In this document: one piece after another, positions 11,363-23,594 of the stretch | Layout of the letters: each line of letters starts with the position of its first letter | Position numbering within the stretch: the stretch's first letter is position 1 | Assembly: GCA_016169945.1 (NCBI GenBank) | Contig: JADLSH010000085.1 | Span: 1,860,001-1,924,000, forward strand | Direction of reading: 5' to 3' | Source: Trachythela sp. YZ-2020 | Lineage: Eukaryota > Cnidaria > Anthozoa > Malacalcyonacea > Clavulariidae | DNA length: 64,000 bases | Position numbers and translations under genes: made by a program | The notes under the pieces: generated by a model | Databases searched by the model: none | Seen by the model: only the letters and a program-made list of their open reading frames with translations | What the model was told of the DNA's origin: nothing

Positions 11363-12175
11363 TAATGTTTTCTATAATGGTCAATGATATCAAGGCGGTG
11401 AATTCCTCTAATGATTTATCTAAATTTGCCGATGATGTTACAATAATAGCACCAGTTTATGACCACGAAGATTCAGCTGGAGATGAAGTGGAAGATATGA
11501 AACTATGGTCAAACGAAAATAGAATGTCTTTAAATTCCATTCACATTCCATTCATAATACGAAAAGATTGAAGAAATACCAGGAAAATGGGATAAACATT
11601 TCGATGAAATGATGAAGAAAGCTAGTAGTAGAATGTATATTTTAAGAGTCTGTAAACATTATGGGTTCTCTACGCAACAATTAGATCTTCTTTTCATAAG
11701 TCTTGTAATCTCCCTTTTCACCTTTGCAGTTGAAGTTTGGGGCGGAGCATCTTACCACAAATATGTAAGTCAGATTGATAAGTTTATAAATCGTGCTCAC
11801 AGAAACGGGTATACCAGCAACCGATCAGATTTTAAAGCAATAATATCGAACAGAGACAAGAAATTATGGACTAAAATTACAAGTGATGATAATAATGGTT
11901 TACACATCCTTTTACCTAACAAGATAAATCGACCTCTAAGACGGAGAGGTCATGACTTTGAATTACCTATTGTTAAAACTGAGAAGTTTAAAAACGCTTT
12001 TATAAATAGATGTCTTTTCAATTTTATATAAACTGTTCATATTTGTATATATTATAACCTTCGTAATTTTATATAATTGATGTAAATAATTTTGTATAAT
12101 AACCATATTGTAGTATATATTCTCACATGTAAACTCAGACGTTTGTTTTGAGTATTTCAATAAAGACTTTTATTC
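11363..12175 (+). mobile_element. 5'-truncated LINE (RT C-terminal part)
   Basis: Two frames make up the end of a LINE RT. 11365-11571 has FSIMVNDI and FADDVTI, the motif C box with both aspartates. 11572-12031 continues with ASSRMYILRVCKHYG, EVWGGASYHKY and the end NAFINRCLFNFI. A frameshift lies near 11570. The family differs from the LINE inside the Gypsy element and from the ones at 54 kb and 59 kb. An AATAAAG signal near 12160 marks the 3' end. Confidence 0.8.
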
Positions 12176-12288
12176 AGAGATTTAGATTGCGTGGCTCGGA
12201 GACTAGCTTAAAACGCCCTTGCTTTTAAAACGACATTGCATGCCTTTGCATGCAGAGAATGTTAAGCATTAATTTTACTAAAGTTTCT

Positions 12289-12425
12289 TGAGGGAGTGGT
12301 CATTATTTATGGGGAGAGGGGGGGGCTGGAAAATGGAAGGGGGGAGCAAATAAAGTTTCATGCCCATATATAGGGGGTTAACGTTTTGATATAGACAAGG
12401 GGAGGGGCAAAATAATTTGAGGCTT
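12289..12425. repeat. G-rich repeat, left of the palindrome
   Basis: Starts GGAGTGGTCATTATTTATGG followed by long G runs. The inverted counterpart, complemented, starts at about 15056 with GAGTGGTCATTGTTTATGGG. It may be one end or one copy of a small DNA-element family. Confidence 0.45.
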
Positions 12426-12459
12426 AAATATCATCTTAAGTTCTGGTGAGGTTCTGCAC

Positions 12460-14560
12460 TAGTCTAGGACCTGTAAAGGAGTTTGTATGCATTTCATTTA
12501 GGACAGATTATCTCAACTGTTTTAGGGTAAAATGACCATGGCATAGGTCAACATGGCATATGTGCCAAAACCCGAATCCGGGGCGAAAGTCCTGAAAATG
12601 ACCACGCCCAGAAACGGCACTGTCGGCATAGCTCTAAATCCTGAACCGCCAAAGCTACAGCCTTTTTGAATTGCTTATAGTGTTTAGAATGGTTGCTTTT
12701 ATGGGTAGTCACTGGAGGGTGAAATTTGTCTAGGTATCATATTTTACAAGAAAATGACTATGCACCATCCCAGGTCAACTGCTAATTATGCATCAAATTA
12801 CTCATTCACCTGGCAAAGTCTATGTTTTCTTATTTCCCAAACATTTTGTCATAGGATGAAAAAATATGCTTATTTTAATATAATTATTATAAATTTCATA
12901 AGGAATGATATTGTTTTGTTGAGATATAACACATTTCATTTCACTTACCCCCCGCCAGAACACGATTTCAGCCATATTTTGCCGATTTGTTTGCTTTTTA
13001 TCGCCGAGCCTCGCAAGTATCATCCAAATGTTCTACTTTAACACAATGCTAGTTGACTAAAGAATAATTCAACCAAGTTTCGTCGGGTTTTGGAGTAGTG
13101 CCATGTATTTTATATTCGATTTTGTGTCCTTCGACATTTCCTCAATTATGTAGCCATTGCAATGTCTCGCAGCTTCTCTGCCCGATAAATGCCACTTCTT
13201 CGTACACATCTGTATTTATATTACAGTATCCAAAAATAATTGATTGTAGAATAGTCCCAATCGAAAATTACTCCCATTACTCCCATTTGGGAGTGAAAAA
13301 CCTTCCCTCGTTCATCAAGAACGAGAATCTAAAACAAAAGGTTCAAAATAATTTGAAAGTCTCGCGCAATCTTCACGAAAACCGCTCGTGGGCAACATTA
13401 CAGGGGGGGGCAACATTTTCACGAATACGTTTGTTCGCGATCACAGCAACCCAAACTCCCAAAGTAAAGTTCGTGTGTTTAACTGTTTATATGTTTTATG
13501 ACAAAATAAACAAATATTCGCGTAATTTTGTATTTTTCTGGTTTCCTTTAGCTATAAAAAAGAAACCAGAGATTTACGCAATCTTTTTGCACCACCAAAC
13601 GTATTCGTGAAAATGTATTCCCCTGTAATGTTGCCCACGAGGAGTTTTCGTGAAGATTGCGCGAGACTTTCAAATTATTTTGAACCTTTTGTTTTAGATT
13701 CTCGTTCTTGATGAACGAGGAAGGTTTCACTCCCAAATGGGAGTAATGGGAGTAATTTTCGATTGGGACTATTCTACAATCAATTATTTTGGATACTGTA
13801 ATATAAATACAGATATTTACGAAGAAGTGGCATTTATCGGGCAGAGAAGCTGCGAGACATTGCAATGGCTACATAATTGAGGAAATGTCGAAGGACACAA
13901 AATCGAATATAAAATACATGGCACTACTCCAAAACCCGACGAAACTTGGTTGAATTATTCTTTAGTCAACTAGCATTGTGTTAAAGTAGAACATTTGGAT
14001 GATACTTGCGAGGCTCGGCGATAAAAAGCAAACAAATCGGCAAAATATGGCTGAAATCGTGTTCTGGCGGGGGGTAAGTGAAATGAAATGTGTTATATCT
14101 CAACAAAACAATATCATTCCTTATGAAATTTATAATAATTATATTAAAATAAGCATATTTTTTCATCCTATGACAAAAATGTTTGGGAAATAAGAAAACA
14201 TAGACTTTGCCAGGTGAATGAGTAATTTGATGCATAATTAGCAGTTGACCTGGGATGGTGCATAGTCATTTTCTTGTAAAATATGATACCTAGACAAATT
14301 TCACCCTCCAGTGACTACCCATAAAAGCAACCATTCTAAACACTATAAGCAATTCAAAAAGGCTGTAGCTTTGGCGGTTCAGGATTTAGAGCTATGCCGA
14401 CAGTGCCGTTTCTGGGCGTGGTCATTTTCAGGACTTTCGCCCCGGATTCGGGTTTTGGCACATATGCCATGTTGACCGCCATGGTCATTTTACCCTAAAA
14501 CAGTTGAGATAATCTGTCCTAAATGAAATGCATACAAACTCCTTTACAGGTCCTAGACTA
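12460..14560. repeat. Giant near-perfect palindrome (about 970-bp arms)
   Basis: The left arm 12460-13434 and right arm 13596-14560 are inverted copies, separated by about 160 bp. By eye the arms match almost base for base; visible differences are single-base indels, a G-run length change near 13400, and a few substitutions. The ends read TAGTCTAGGACC and its complement. The arms show matching open frames on opposite strands, but none has a known domain. The centre contains a small hairpin (CTGGTTTC...GAAACCAG). It may be a foldback element or a duplicated single element. Transcripts would form very long double-stranded RNA. Confidence 0.92.
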
Positions 14561-15578
14561 CACATGAAATCTTCTCCCAGAACGCAGGAAATGCCATTTC
14601 AGGGACTCTAAATTTCAAAATTTTCCGGGAGAGCAAAACCCCAGAACCCCTACAGTGTTTTTCCGCCTATGTTAATAAGTTTGGCTGATTATTAATAGGT
14701 GGCAAATGTTTCCCCTTGACACTACTGATTTACAAGCACTTGCAACTTCTGAAGATAATCTGGAGTAATATATATCACACTATGTTTTCCATTTAACCAT
14801 TTTCCATTTAAGTAAACTGATATTTATCCGTACTGGACGAACTGAAATAACTAAATTTCCATGTTTAATTATTCGATTTTTCTTTCATGAACAATGTGTG
14901 TTTAAGTGAATGGTTGAGAAGGTGGGGGGGGGGTGGTCAGAAAAGTTTCTACTTTTATCAAGGGGGCCTAAAAGTTTGCCTTCAATCTTGAAGGGGGGTC
15001 AAAAAAGTTTTCAACCCCTATTTTTCAACCCCCTCCCCATAAACAATGACCACTCTCTAACTGCCGATTGTGCGGAGTTCAGAGATAAACTGTTCACCAA
15101 CTTCTAGCTGGATACTGTAAATTGGCAAACACTGATTACACTCAAAGGCACAACAAGGCCATGTACAGTTCAAAAGATTTTATGTACTGTATAGACCCAT
15201 TATTTCATTCTCGTATAAATTCAGTGGCCCGAAGTCTGTCCCAGGTCAAACAATCCTCTTTCTCCGTTATTAACCCCAGAAAATCTCCCGAACGAACTTT
15301 GCAAGAAATTGTAGGAAATTTTACGATATGAAATTGATATGAAATGGACATCTACAAATTGCATTGCGGAAACACCGGCACATGAAAACGAGGCTTGGCG
15401 TAATTGCTACATTCCATTCTCAACAACATAGTCAAGATTGGATTTTTTGCGTAGTACTGTTTTCGACTGTTTGGAACTGAATATTTAACAAATAAAGTAG
15501 GTAAAAACATTGTTTCCTTTGAATATTTGTTTCCTAAATTGTTTTCTGTAATAGAAACTAATATTTATTTCATTATAG
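14561..15578. other. Spacer with G-rich repeat at 14905-15058
   Basis: Repeat at 14905-15058 has G runs on the left and, on the right, the complement of GAGTGGTCATTGTTTATGGG, mirroring 12289-12425. The remaining sequence up to the signal-peptide exon shows no gene I can support. Confidence 0.4.
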
Positions 15579-15691
15579 ACTTTGATCGGCACGAAAAACC
15601 TGACAATACGCGAAAGAATATCAACACTTCGGCATGAAGCTACTTCTTGTCGCTTTGTTTGTGCTAGGGACAGTCTCAGCCGCTAGAAAAG
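15579..15691 (+). CDS. Signal-peptide exon (coding from 15634)
   Basis: TTATAG before 15579 is an acceptor, so a non-coding exon may lie upstream. The ATG at 15634 gives MKLLLVALFVLGTVSAARK and the donor AAAG|GTATGT follows at 15691/15692. This is a textbook signal peptide: Lys at residue 2, hydrophobic core at 3-13 and a cleavage region after VSA. The 58 coding bases end in phase 1. The next good exon on this strand is at 30492, whose acceptor accepts phase 1, so this exon is probably the start of the CNTNAP-like gene. The intron would then be 14.8 kb, filled by transposons. It could also belong to a gene whose other exons I have missed. Confidence 0.6.
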
Positions 15692-17268
15692 GTATGTAGT
15701 TAATCTTGGTCGGGTATCTAGTTCATCTAATATAATTTCATTTTTACTTTCTTAAAATTGAAAGAGGTAGAAAAATAGTGTAGTAAAATCAAGTCAAAAT
15801 TTAATATACCCACTTCGAACGTAACTTCGACCACTTGACAGTCTTTGAATGTCGTAATAGTTTATAATTGTTTTCGTTTGAAATAGTTATAATTATACAC
15901 CTTTCCGTTACACACCATTTTATTGTAAAAGTTTTTCAAAACCTTACTGTATTTAACTTTATATCAATGTATATTTGCTGCCTGAAAGCAAAAATATGGT
16001 TAAAATTTTGAACATTTCTAGTTATTTTATCCCCCTATTTTATAAAGATTATACTAGGTCTAGGAACATTACAATGTTTAATATGATATATTTGTGATAG
16101 GGATATTATTTGCAAGGCAGTAAGGTTAAGTCCCATACAAATGCAAAAGCCTGTAGAAATGAGAAAGTCTTCCTTGACAAGCTGACTTGCTCATATGATC
16201 ACAATTCTTCCTTCAGTTGACAATTTTTATTTGACGAGTTCCTTCTGCTTGTGTGTGTGACAAAAAATGACAAGCTTTCCTTTACAATCCTCTTTTATTA
16301 TAGCCTAGTATTGATTGGCAATTTTTCCATGCTAGTATGACTAAGCTTTGACACAAGAAGACTCGTAAAGGACAAATAATTGTCACTTGTTTTACAAATT
16401 TCTTACAATATTTCACGTAATTATCTGAAAGGTAACATAAATACATACATACATTATTCAGCTCACTCCCCGTTGGGGCTTTTCAGTGACCGATTACATC
16501 AAGTATCTTGCTTACCTATATTATGTACGTAGCCCACAGGGAATCCAACTAAGAACTGTGGCGAGTAGGACTAAATATAGCGTAGTATATTCAAATTATT
16601 GGACTTACTTGTATAAATCATAGAGCTTATATTATGCAGTGAATAGCTTCAACATTGCTTCAATTCGAACAATGATTCAAAACGAAAATATTGCATCATT
16701 TGCATGGCAAATTATTGATAATACGAAATTATTACATGACGTTTCGAGCAAACAACAGCATTGGATTGCGGGCGCTCGAGGGAAGACGAGGGGCGAAAAG
16801 AAATAGAAAGGGATGAAACACCGATCATGTGACTGAACGTTTTGTGTGCTCCCTAAGTAGCCTGTTTAATCTTTTTTTGTGTTTTTTACGATTCAGACGT
16901 TGTTCTATTGCATAAACAAATATGGTCATTACCGAAAAACAGTTGATGAAACTATTTTACGGGATTTATAACAGCGGGCATTCTTCGACGTTTTCGCAAA
17001 ATATTTGTATTCTTGAGTCTCTGTGGCTTGATTTCCTGCATTTTCAGAGAAAATTTTTTATATATCCCATCTAAACGGAGCCAGGTTTAGTTGTGAGAAT
17101 ACCATAACTTTCCTCTAAACTCAGTTTTTCCCCTTTTTTTGCTTATACTTTGGAAAAAAGGGACCTTCACTGGGGGGGCCAAAATAGCTTACTGGGGGGG
17201 CCAACATGGGGGCTGGGGGCTTTGGCCCCTCCAGTACATTAGTTAAAAAAGGCCCTGATATCGACAGT
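15692..17268 (+). other. Intron sequence, SINE 3' fragment
   Basis: AT-rich sequence. At about 16438-16530 CATACATACATACATTATTC is followed by the reverse complement of the SINE 3' end found in full near 59463. Near 17175 a unit of GGGGGGGCCAA occurs twice. No exon is recognised. Confidence 0.45.
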
Positions 17269-17540
17269 TGTAAATTGTATTTTGCTTTTGTAAATGTTTA
17301 AGAACGAACTTTATCTGAGCCTCATTTTAAAATTGGTTTCTGTATTTTTTTTCACATAGACCAGAATAAGACTGGTCAATAAGACTGTATTATTATTATT
17401 ATATATTGACAATTTGACATTATTTGACAAATGTCAATACATCGCCATGTTAATTGATCACTTCTAAAAGTACAGCTTATATACTTCATGTAACACTAAT
17501 TATAGCTTAACATTACTGACGTAATACTTGAATGTCAACA
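17269..17540 (-). repeat. Copia 3' LTR (outer end uncertain)
   Basis: Begins TGTTGACATTCAAG directly after the polypurine tract and has TGTCAATA-rich AT sequence. The outer end is placed at the TG at 17269 because LTRs begin TG and end CA. The partner LTR is missing, so the length cannot be confirmed. Confidence 0.45.
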
Positions 17541-17621
17541 CTCCCACTTAATGTGAGCTATGATTATAACTGAATAACCCTTTTTAAATACGAAAACGTC
17601 TCTCTTTCGTCTACCCTTGAA

Positions 17622-19010
17622 CTAGATTTCTTTAACATTTAACATGTCTCTGAATTTTTGAAAAGTTTGTCTTGGTAGACTCTTCGTCATAATATCAGCT
17701 AACATCTGATCTGTACTGCAGTATTTCACGTTGATAGATCTGTCGTTGACTTTCTCTCGAATAAAGTGATATACCACGTCAATGTGCTTAGTACGGTTGT
17801 GGAATCGTGGATTTTTAGATAGTTCTATGGCTCCTTGATTATCTTCATTCATAACTGATGGTTGATCTTGTTTTTCTCCGATGTCGTTTAGTAATCTTCT
17901 TAACCACACAAGCTCTTGTGTTGCATGACTGAGCGCCACATACTGTACTCGGCTTCGGTTGTTGATCTGGTAACACATGGTTGTCTTTTGCTGCACCAGC
18001 TTATAGTTGATCCATTTATCTGGAAGGCATATCCAGATGTTGATCTTCTTGTATCCAAGTTGTTTGCCCAATGTTGCACTTCTGCCTTCGAACACTAGAC
18101 CATAGTTCATAGTACCTTCGATATATCTTAGGACTCTTTTTGCACCAACCCAATGTTCTTTGCTTGGTTTCGCCATGAACTTTGATAGTACGCCAACTGC
18201 AGAGGCTAGATCTGGTCTAGTTGCGGTGGTCACATAGGTTAGACATCCTATGAGCTTCTGGTATTCGTTAGTATTTGTGGGATTTTCATCTTCTGGCAAT
18301 TCTTGAAAATGTTTCCCAGGCTCTAGAGGAGTTGACACAGGTTTGCATTGCTCCATACCGAATCGCTTTAGAATACCTTCTAAATATTTGGTTTGACTGA
18401 TCGTCATCTGTACTCTTTCTCTATCTCTTTTAATAATCATTCCGAGAATATGCTTCACTTCGCCCATATCCTCAATCTTGAACTTCGAACCGATTAACTT
18501 CTCTTCATTTAGCATGGATAAATCATTGGAAAACAGCAGTATATCATCGACGTAGATTGATAGAATAACAAACATGATAATTCCATTCTGATCTTTGATA
18601 GATTTTATATACAAACATGGATCAGAGTTCCTTTGTTTGTATCCACTTGACTTTAGAAATGTGTCGATGGCATTGTTCCAGCATCTCGCGGATTGTTTTA
18701 GTCCATAAATACTTTTCTTCAGCTTACAGACGTGGTTTGGACATTCCTTGCTAACATAACCATCTGGTTGTCGCATATATACTTCTTCTTCTAGGTTTCC
18801 TTGCAAGAATGCTGATTTGACGTCCATTTGGTGGACTTCCCAATTCTTAGCATTTGACAGAGCTAGTAATGATCGAATCGTTGTACTTCGCACTACAGGT
18901 GAAAGTACTTCCGAGTAGTCGATTCCTGCGGCTTGAGTGTAACCTTGGGCCACTAGTCGAGCTTTATATCTTTGTACACAGCCGTTTTCATCTCTCTTTA
19001 CTTTGAAAAC
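17622..19010 (-). pseudogene. Copia reverse transcriptase and RNase H
   Basis: GKRVVGSK, a stop codon in place of the usual Trp, then VFKVKRDENGCVQRYKARLV leads into MAQGYTQAAGIDYSEVLSPV. Motifs are QMDVKSAFLQG (first catalytic Asp), KSIYGLKQSARCW and LSIYVDDILLFS with the YVDD box. RNase H ends with [16 protein letters not shown] and HIDVVYHFIRE. The RNase H middle (about 18000-18090) is read out of frame and then returns, so two compensating frameshifts are present. The final SLPRQTFQKFRDML is the normal end of Copia pol. Confidence 0.9.
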
Positions 19011-19636
19011 CTATTTGCTGCCTACAACACGCTTGCCGGAACAAGTTCCCAGGTGTCGTTTTCAATTAATGAATTGAATTCTGAATCGGTAGCTTTCTTC
19101 CATTGTGTTGAATATTCTCCGGAGAAGGCATCTTTAAGATTAATTGGTTCATTTATATCAGCAGTTATATCGTTCGCTAGATAACATTCCTCATCGAATC
19201 TATTGGGTGGTCTTCGTTCATGGACGTTTCGAACTTCATTCATGAACGTCTCCTCGAAGGTTGCTCCCACTTGCTGGTCATCAGCTCGTTGGTTTGGTTC
19301 GACATTCTCTGCGACTCTTTGATTAGGAACTTCGTTTTGTTCTTGACTTCCGTCAGTAAGAATTTCTTCAACCGCTAATGGAATGTCAGAATCTGTGCGA
19401 TCATCAAAGTTGGTTGAACTTTGGACATCAAAGTCATGAAATTTATTCTCTAGAAATATGACAGCACGAGAAATAGGATCGTATAACTTATATCCTTTCA
19501 CACCCTCGGGGTATCCCACGAAAAACGACTTTCTGGATTTTGGGTCCAGCTTCTTTCTCTGATTATCAGGAATATGCACGTATGTAACACATCCGAATAC
19601 ACGTAGATTCGACACATCCGGTTTCTTCTTGAACAA
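19011..19636 (-). pseudogene. Copia integrase C-terminal region and linker
   Basis: Residues VSNLRVFGCVTYVHIP, KSFFVGYPEGVKGYKLYDP and VIFLENKFHDFD are the conserved region after the Copia integrase core. An acidic linker follows, and NRFDEECYLANDI and FNSLIENDTWELVP lead into RT. A one-base shift near 19030 breaks the frame before RT. Confidence 0.88.
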
Positions 19637-19659
19637 GCATTCATACGGAGTGATACCAG

Positions 19660-20750
19660 TTAAGGCTGTCGTTGGACTGCAGTTTCGGACGTAAACCGGG
19701 GTACTGGCTGCTTCGGCATCTGTGGTGTTGACTCTACGATGGTGCGGTTCATTATTTCCGCTACGCCATTCTGTGCTGGATTGTATGGTACGTTTAGTTG
19801 ATGAACGATACCATTACTCTTCAGGGAAGACTCGAATTCTTTCGAGGAATATTCTCCTCCATTATCCGAACGTAGAATCTTGATTGGATTTCCTCCAACG
19901 TTCATAGCATAGGCATGGAACTCTTTGAATTTTTTCAAGACTTCGCTCTTATTCTTCATGAAATAAACAAACGTGTACCGTGAGTAATCGTCGATGAAGG
20001 TTACATAATATCGTGATCCACCAAGAGACGATACGGACATTGGACCACAGACATCACTATGGATAAGTTCGAATGGCTCACTAGCACGATAATCAGCAGT
20101 CTTCGGATAAGGACAGCGATGCTGCTTCCCTTTGGTGCACGCTTCACAGAATTGATCCTCATTTGTCTTGCTTACACCGTCCATTCCACTTACCATACCT
20201 TCGTCAATGAGTTTGTTTACATTGTTCATTCCGAGGTGACCAAATCTACAGTGCCATATATACCGATCTGCATTAGGTTGTTGCTTGGCGACGTTCACAT
20301 GCTCTTTCATAATCTTCAAGACATATAAGTATCCTTGGACCTCTCCTTCAGCTAAAATCTTTGAATTCCGGGAAATTTCACACCTGTTTTCTTTAAAGAT
20401 AACTGTTGCACCACGCTTTACCATTGCATTAACTGACAGCAAGTTGTTCTCTAACTCTGGCAGGTACAAAACTTCTTGCAATGCTATCTTTTGAGTATGG
20501 TCATCCACAGCAGCTTTCACATGACAAGTCCCTTTTCCATATGCAAGGATTGATCTATTATCACCGAGATTCACAGTGCATGGTTTCTTAAATTCCACAT
20601 AGTTGGACAGACGATTTCTTTCGAATGTCATATGTTGGGTCGCCCCTGAGTCGATAATCCATCCACATCTATCTTCATTCTCAGATATATATAATGCTAC
20701 TTCATCATGATTATCTTGCTCATTTTTTCCTTGTGCTAAGGAAGCAGATA
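19660..20750 (-). pseudogene. Copia protease and integrase core
   Basis: CGWIIDSGATQHMTFERN has the aspartic protease active site DSG. YIWHCRFGHLGMNNVNKL and CEACTKGKQHRCP form the HHCC zinc-binding GAG-pre-integrase. The core has IHSDVCGPMSV, FIDDYSRYTFVYFM, LRSDNGGEYSSKEFE and NGVAEIMNRTIVE, so the DDE residues can be seen. It is shifted out of frame after the core near 19690. The N-terminal residues of the open frame (before NCLSASLAQG) come from the hAT element. Confidence 0.9.
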
Positions 20751-23594
20751 GGCAGTTGCGATATTGAAAAAAATCGATATATCCACTATATCGAATTATG
20801 CAAATGAGAAAACGTAATTTAGTCAACTTGCATGTATACGCATCACAAACAGTTAAAAAGAAGTGCATGAAACCAGTCATAGTACGTCTCAAAGATTTAT
20901 TAACAACGATTTATCCGTTTATGAAAGTTTAAAGATATATTTACAAGCCTAATGGTTTCACAGTACAATGTTTATAAATTTTCTGCGAGAAACACTATTG
21001 AGGTATACTCGCTTTGCCGTAACTATCTGTCCCGCTTTGCTAAAAAGTCTTTCAATTGGAGCACTGCTCGCTGGAATCGCCAGATATAGTCGGACATACT
21101 GCGACAGGAGAGGAAAATCATTCTCATGGAATTTCCACCACTGGAGTGGGTCGTCATCTCCATCGATCGTCAGAAATTGCAAATATCGGGCAATTTCGTT
21201 TGCCACGCGATCTCGTGGTGACTTGGCTGGCGACGGCGACTGTTTGATCTTCCTCATACTTGTGAGAGAGCCAAGGGTCTTCTTAGCTTTCTTACTTGGC
21301 GGTGGCTGGTTACTGGGTTCCTCTACGGTCTCTTCAGGCATCTTGAGAAAAACTGCGTCTTTTAAAAGGGTCTCTTTGACTGCATCCAACTCGCACACGG
21401 TTTCAATGTCACAACCTTCGGCTTCAGGTTCTTCGTTGTCAGGGAAGAAATCACTCTGAACGGAACACGAAAATAAATAAATAATACAAGAATTGAAAAC
21501 GGCAAATCGGCAATAACAATGTATATAGCGCTATTAAAATGTTCTGTTTTTAGCCCGCTAATTCAATTATCTACAAAGTTAAGTGACAAACTGTCAAAGC
21601 TTAAAATAACATTGCAATTTTTAAGGTGTTATTTGTAAACCGCTGTTTTGTTGTTTTTAAGCTGTGCTATATAGTTGCATTGCATAATTCACTTAGTATC
21701 CTTTGAAAGTTGAAACAATGACCTTGTATCTGGGATCAAGAAAGCAAGTGAGATTCATTAGCTGTTGCTTTTCGTCACTCGCATATTTGTCTTCAAGGTA
21801 TTTCATGATGTTCTTCTTTATACTGACAGTAAGTGGAAGATCTTTTTCTCCAACTGCAAGCTCTTCGTGTTTCAGTCGATACAGGACGGGCTTCAGAGCA
21901 GAAATGGTTACGTACTTGCTTGCGCACATTATATCAGTAAACTGAGCAAGTGGAGAAAGAGCAGCATCGACTGCTTCTAAAACTTCTGTATCTTGCCATT
22001 TTGGACCAGATGTGCCGTACCTTGTCCTCGTTCAACACCCGACGCAGTGCCTTTTTACTTTTCAAAAACTTGCTGATCATTTCGTGAGTTGAGCCCCAAC
22101 GCGTTGCACACTCCTAGAATTAAAATAGAAAAACAAAAACATATATGTTTAAATCATTTAGTACTACACAATAAGTTATTTTATTATAAAAAATGTCGAA
22201 TAATGTGTACACAAACCGATGCAAGCTTCACAGGCTTAACTCCTGGTTCTTCTTGAATTTGGGCCTCTGCAAGAGCCTTCTGTCTTTTCCAGCTCATACT
22301 AAAAGCGGCCACCGTCTTTCTGCAAACACCGAGTGCACGTGATGTATTCTTCTCCTTCGCGAGGGAATTAGTTATTGCTAAATACAAGTTATATTGCGCC
22401 AGTTCTTTTCCCGGCATGCCTTCAAAACGTCGGCTGCGTTGTCGGTTGTAATGGCTGATAACTTTTCTGGATCCAGTTCCCAGTGCTTCATGACGTCTTC
22501 CATACATTCACCCAGCTCGGTTGCTGTGTGATCATGAGGCACGAATTTCGTTCCAAGACAGCGACTAACAAGTTTCCACTGGTCGTCAATCCAATGAGCA
22601 GTGAATCCCATGTAAGGTATCATCCCACGCGAAGACCACATATCCGTCGTAGCTGCGTAAAATTCAATGTTTCTCTGGGAATTAAGCACATTTTCTCGCG
22701 TAGCGTCGTAGAGTTTAGCTATACGTTGCCTCGAAAAAGTTGACTTTGATGGAATTTGGTAACGCGGCTCTAAAATGTTGAGCAGCTGATGGAATCCGGG
22801 ACGAGTAACTGCGTTGAGTGGGACACTATCTTTGGCTAGGTAATAAGCTATCACGTCAGTGATCTCTTCTGCCCGTTTTTGGCCTGGCTGAAGTGGCGCT
22901 CTTTTTTCCGTTGCTTCGATGATGCTAGGTTGAGAAGAGGATGTCTGGTATTTCTGTGCAGCAGTTGCAGGAGAGGATTCCGTCGCTGGCGTGGTTCGTT
23001 TCCTCGCTATATTCAGGGTCGTATACACCATGAGATGGTTTGTTTTTAAATGCGACATTAGATTCGTTGTGTTTCCGGCCTTCGTTTTCACCTTTTTCTT
23101 ACACAGCTGACATGTTGGGTCATCATTTTCATTACTTTTCTTAAAGTAATTCCAAACAGGACTTCTTTGATTAGACATTTTTACATCCCTTTGCAACAGA
23201 ATAACGAGTTTGAATGAGATGTGTTATTTTGATACCTTGTTTTTAAACCTGCGTCGATATGCGTCATTGACATTATTCAAATTATTGCGAATTCCATCTT
23301 TATGAGTCATCACAAAACTATTGTTTTCAAGCGTTCAATGCCGCTGCTTGGTGATCTTCTGTGGTCACAGTTTCTCTGTTTCCGCTTTTAATTTCAATTG
23401 CCCACGCACTTGTATCATAAATTCGCAATTGCCGCCACACACACGTTGTCTAAACTTCACCGGTGAAAACAATAATTGCCGAATAATCGGAGATTAAGTT
23501 GTTTAGTTACAACTTTCGATATGCGAAAAATCGAATATCGATATTTTTGAAATATCGATATTTATCGAAAATATCGATATATCGCAACTGCCTA
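20749..23594 (-). mobile_element. hAT-type DNA transposon with decayed transposase
   Basis: Both ends carry the inverted repeat TAGGCAGTTGCGATAT, followed by runs of ATCGATAT-like sequence. The inside encodes a BED-finger hAT transposase on the minus strand. I found no matching 8-bp target duplication (GAAGCAGA left, CAAAAATA right), and the Copia sequence does not resume on the right side, so rearrangement probably followed insertion. Confidence 0.8.
20958..23178 (-). pseudogene. BED-finger hAT transposase (ZBED-like), frameshifted
   Basis: From ATG at 23178: BED finger with SPVWNYFKK, CQLCKKK and HLKTNH; the catalytic-core start WSSRGMIPYMGFTAHW and TTDNAADVLKAC. A deletion of about 10 bases at 22380 shifts the frame before LYLAITNSLAKEKN. 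An intron about 22210-22115 leads to ECATRWGSTHEMISKF, then another frameshift before VLEAVDAALSPLAQF. Next come MCASKYVTISALKPVLYRL and LTCFLDPRYK. After a further intron (about 21690-21457), the C-terminal dimerisation domain is intact: YLAIPASSAPIERLFSKAG. Two frameshifts make it non-functional. Confidence 0.85.

Larger units (their letters stand above)
17269..20750 (-). mobile_element. Degenerate Ty1/Copia retrotransposon, truncated by a hAT element
   Basis: On the minus strand the order is protease, GAG-pre-integrase, integrase core, RT and RNase H, the Copia order. The polypurine tract AAGTGGGAG at 17541-17549 is followed by TGTTGACA, the start of the 3' LTR, which may end near 17269 (TG on the plus strand). 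The 5' side stops at about 20750 where the hAT terminal repeat begins; gag and the 5' LTR are not found beyond the hAT. Several frameshifts and one nonsense codon make it inactive. Confidence 0.87.

Noticed and set aside
12754..14235. Reading frames of 84-170 residues repeated on both arms of the palindrome
   Set aside because: They are mirror images created by the inverted repeat, with AT-driven composition and no domain.
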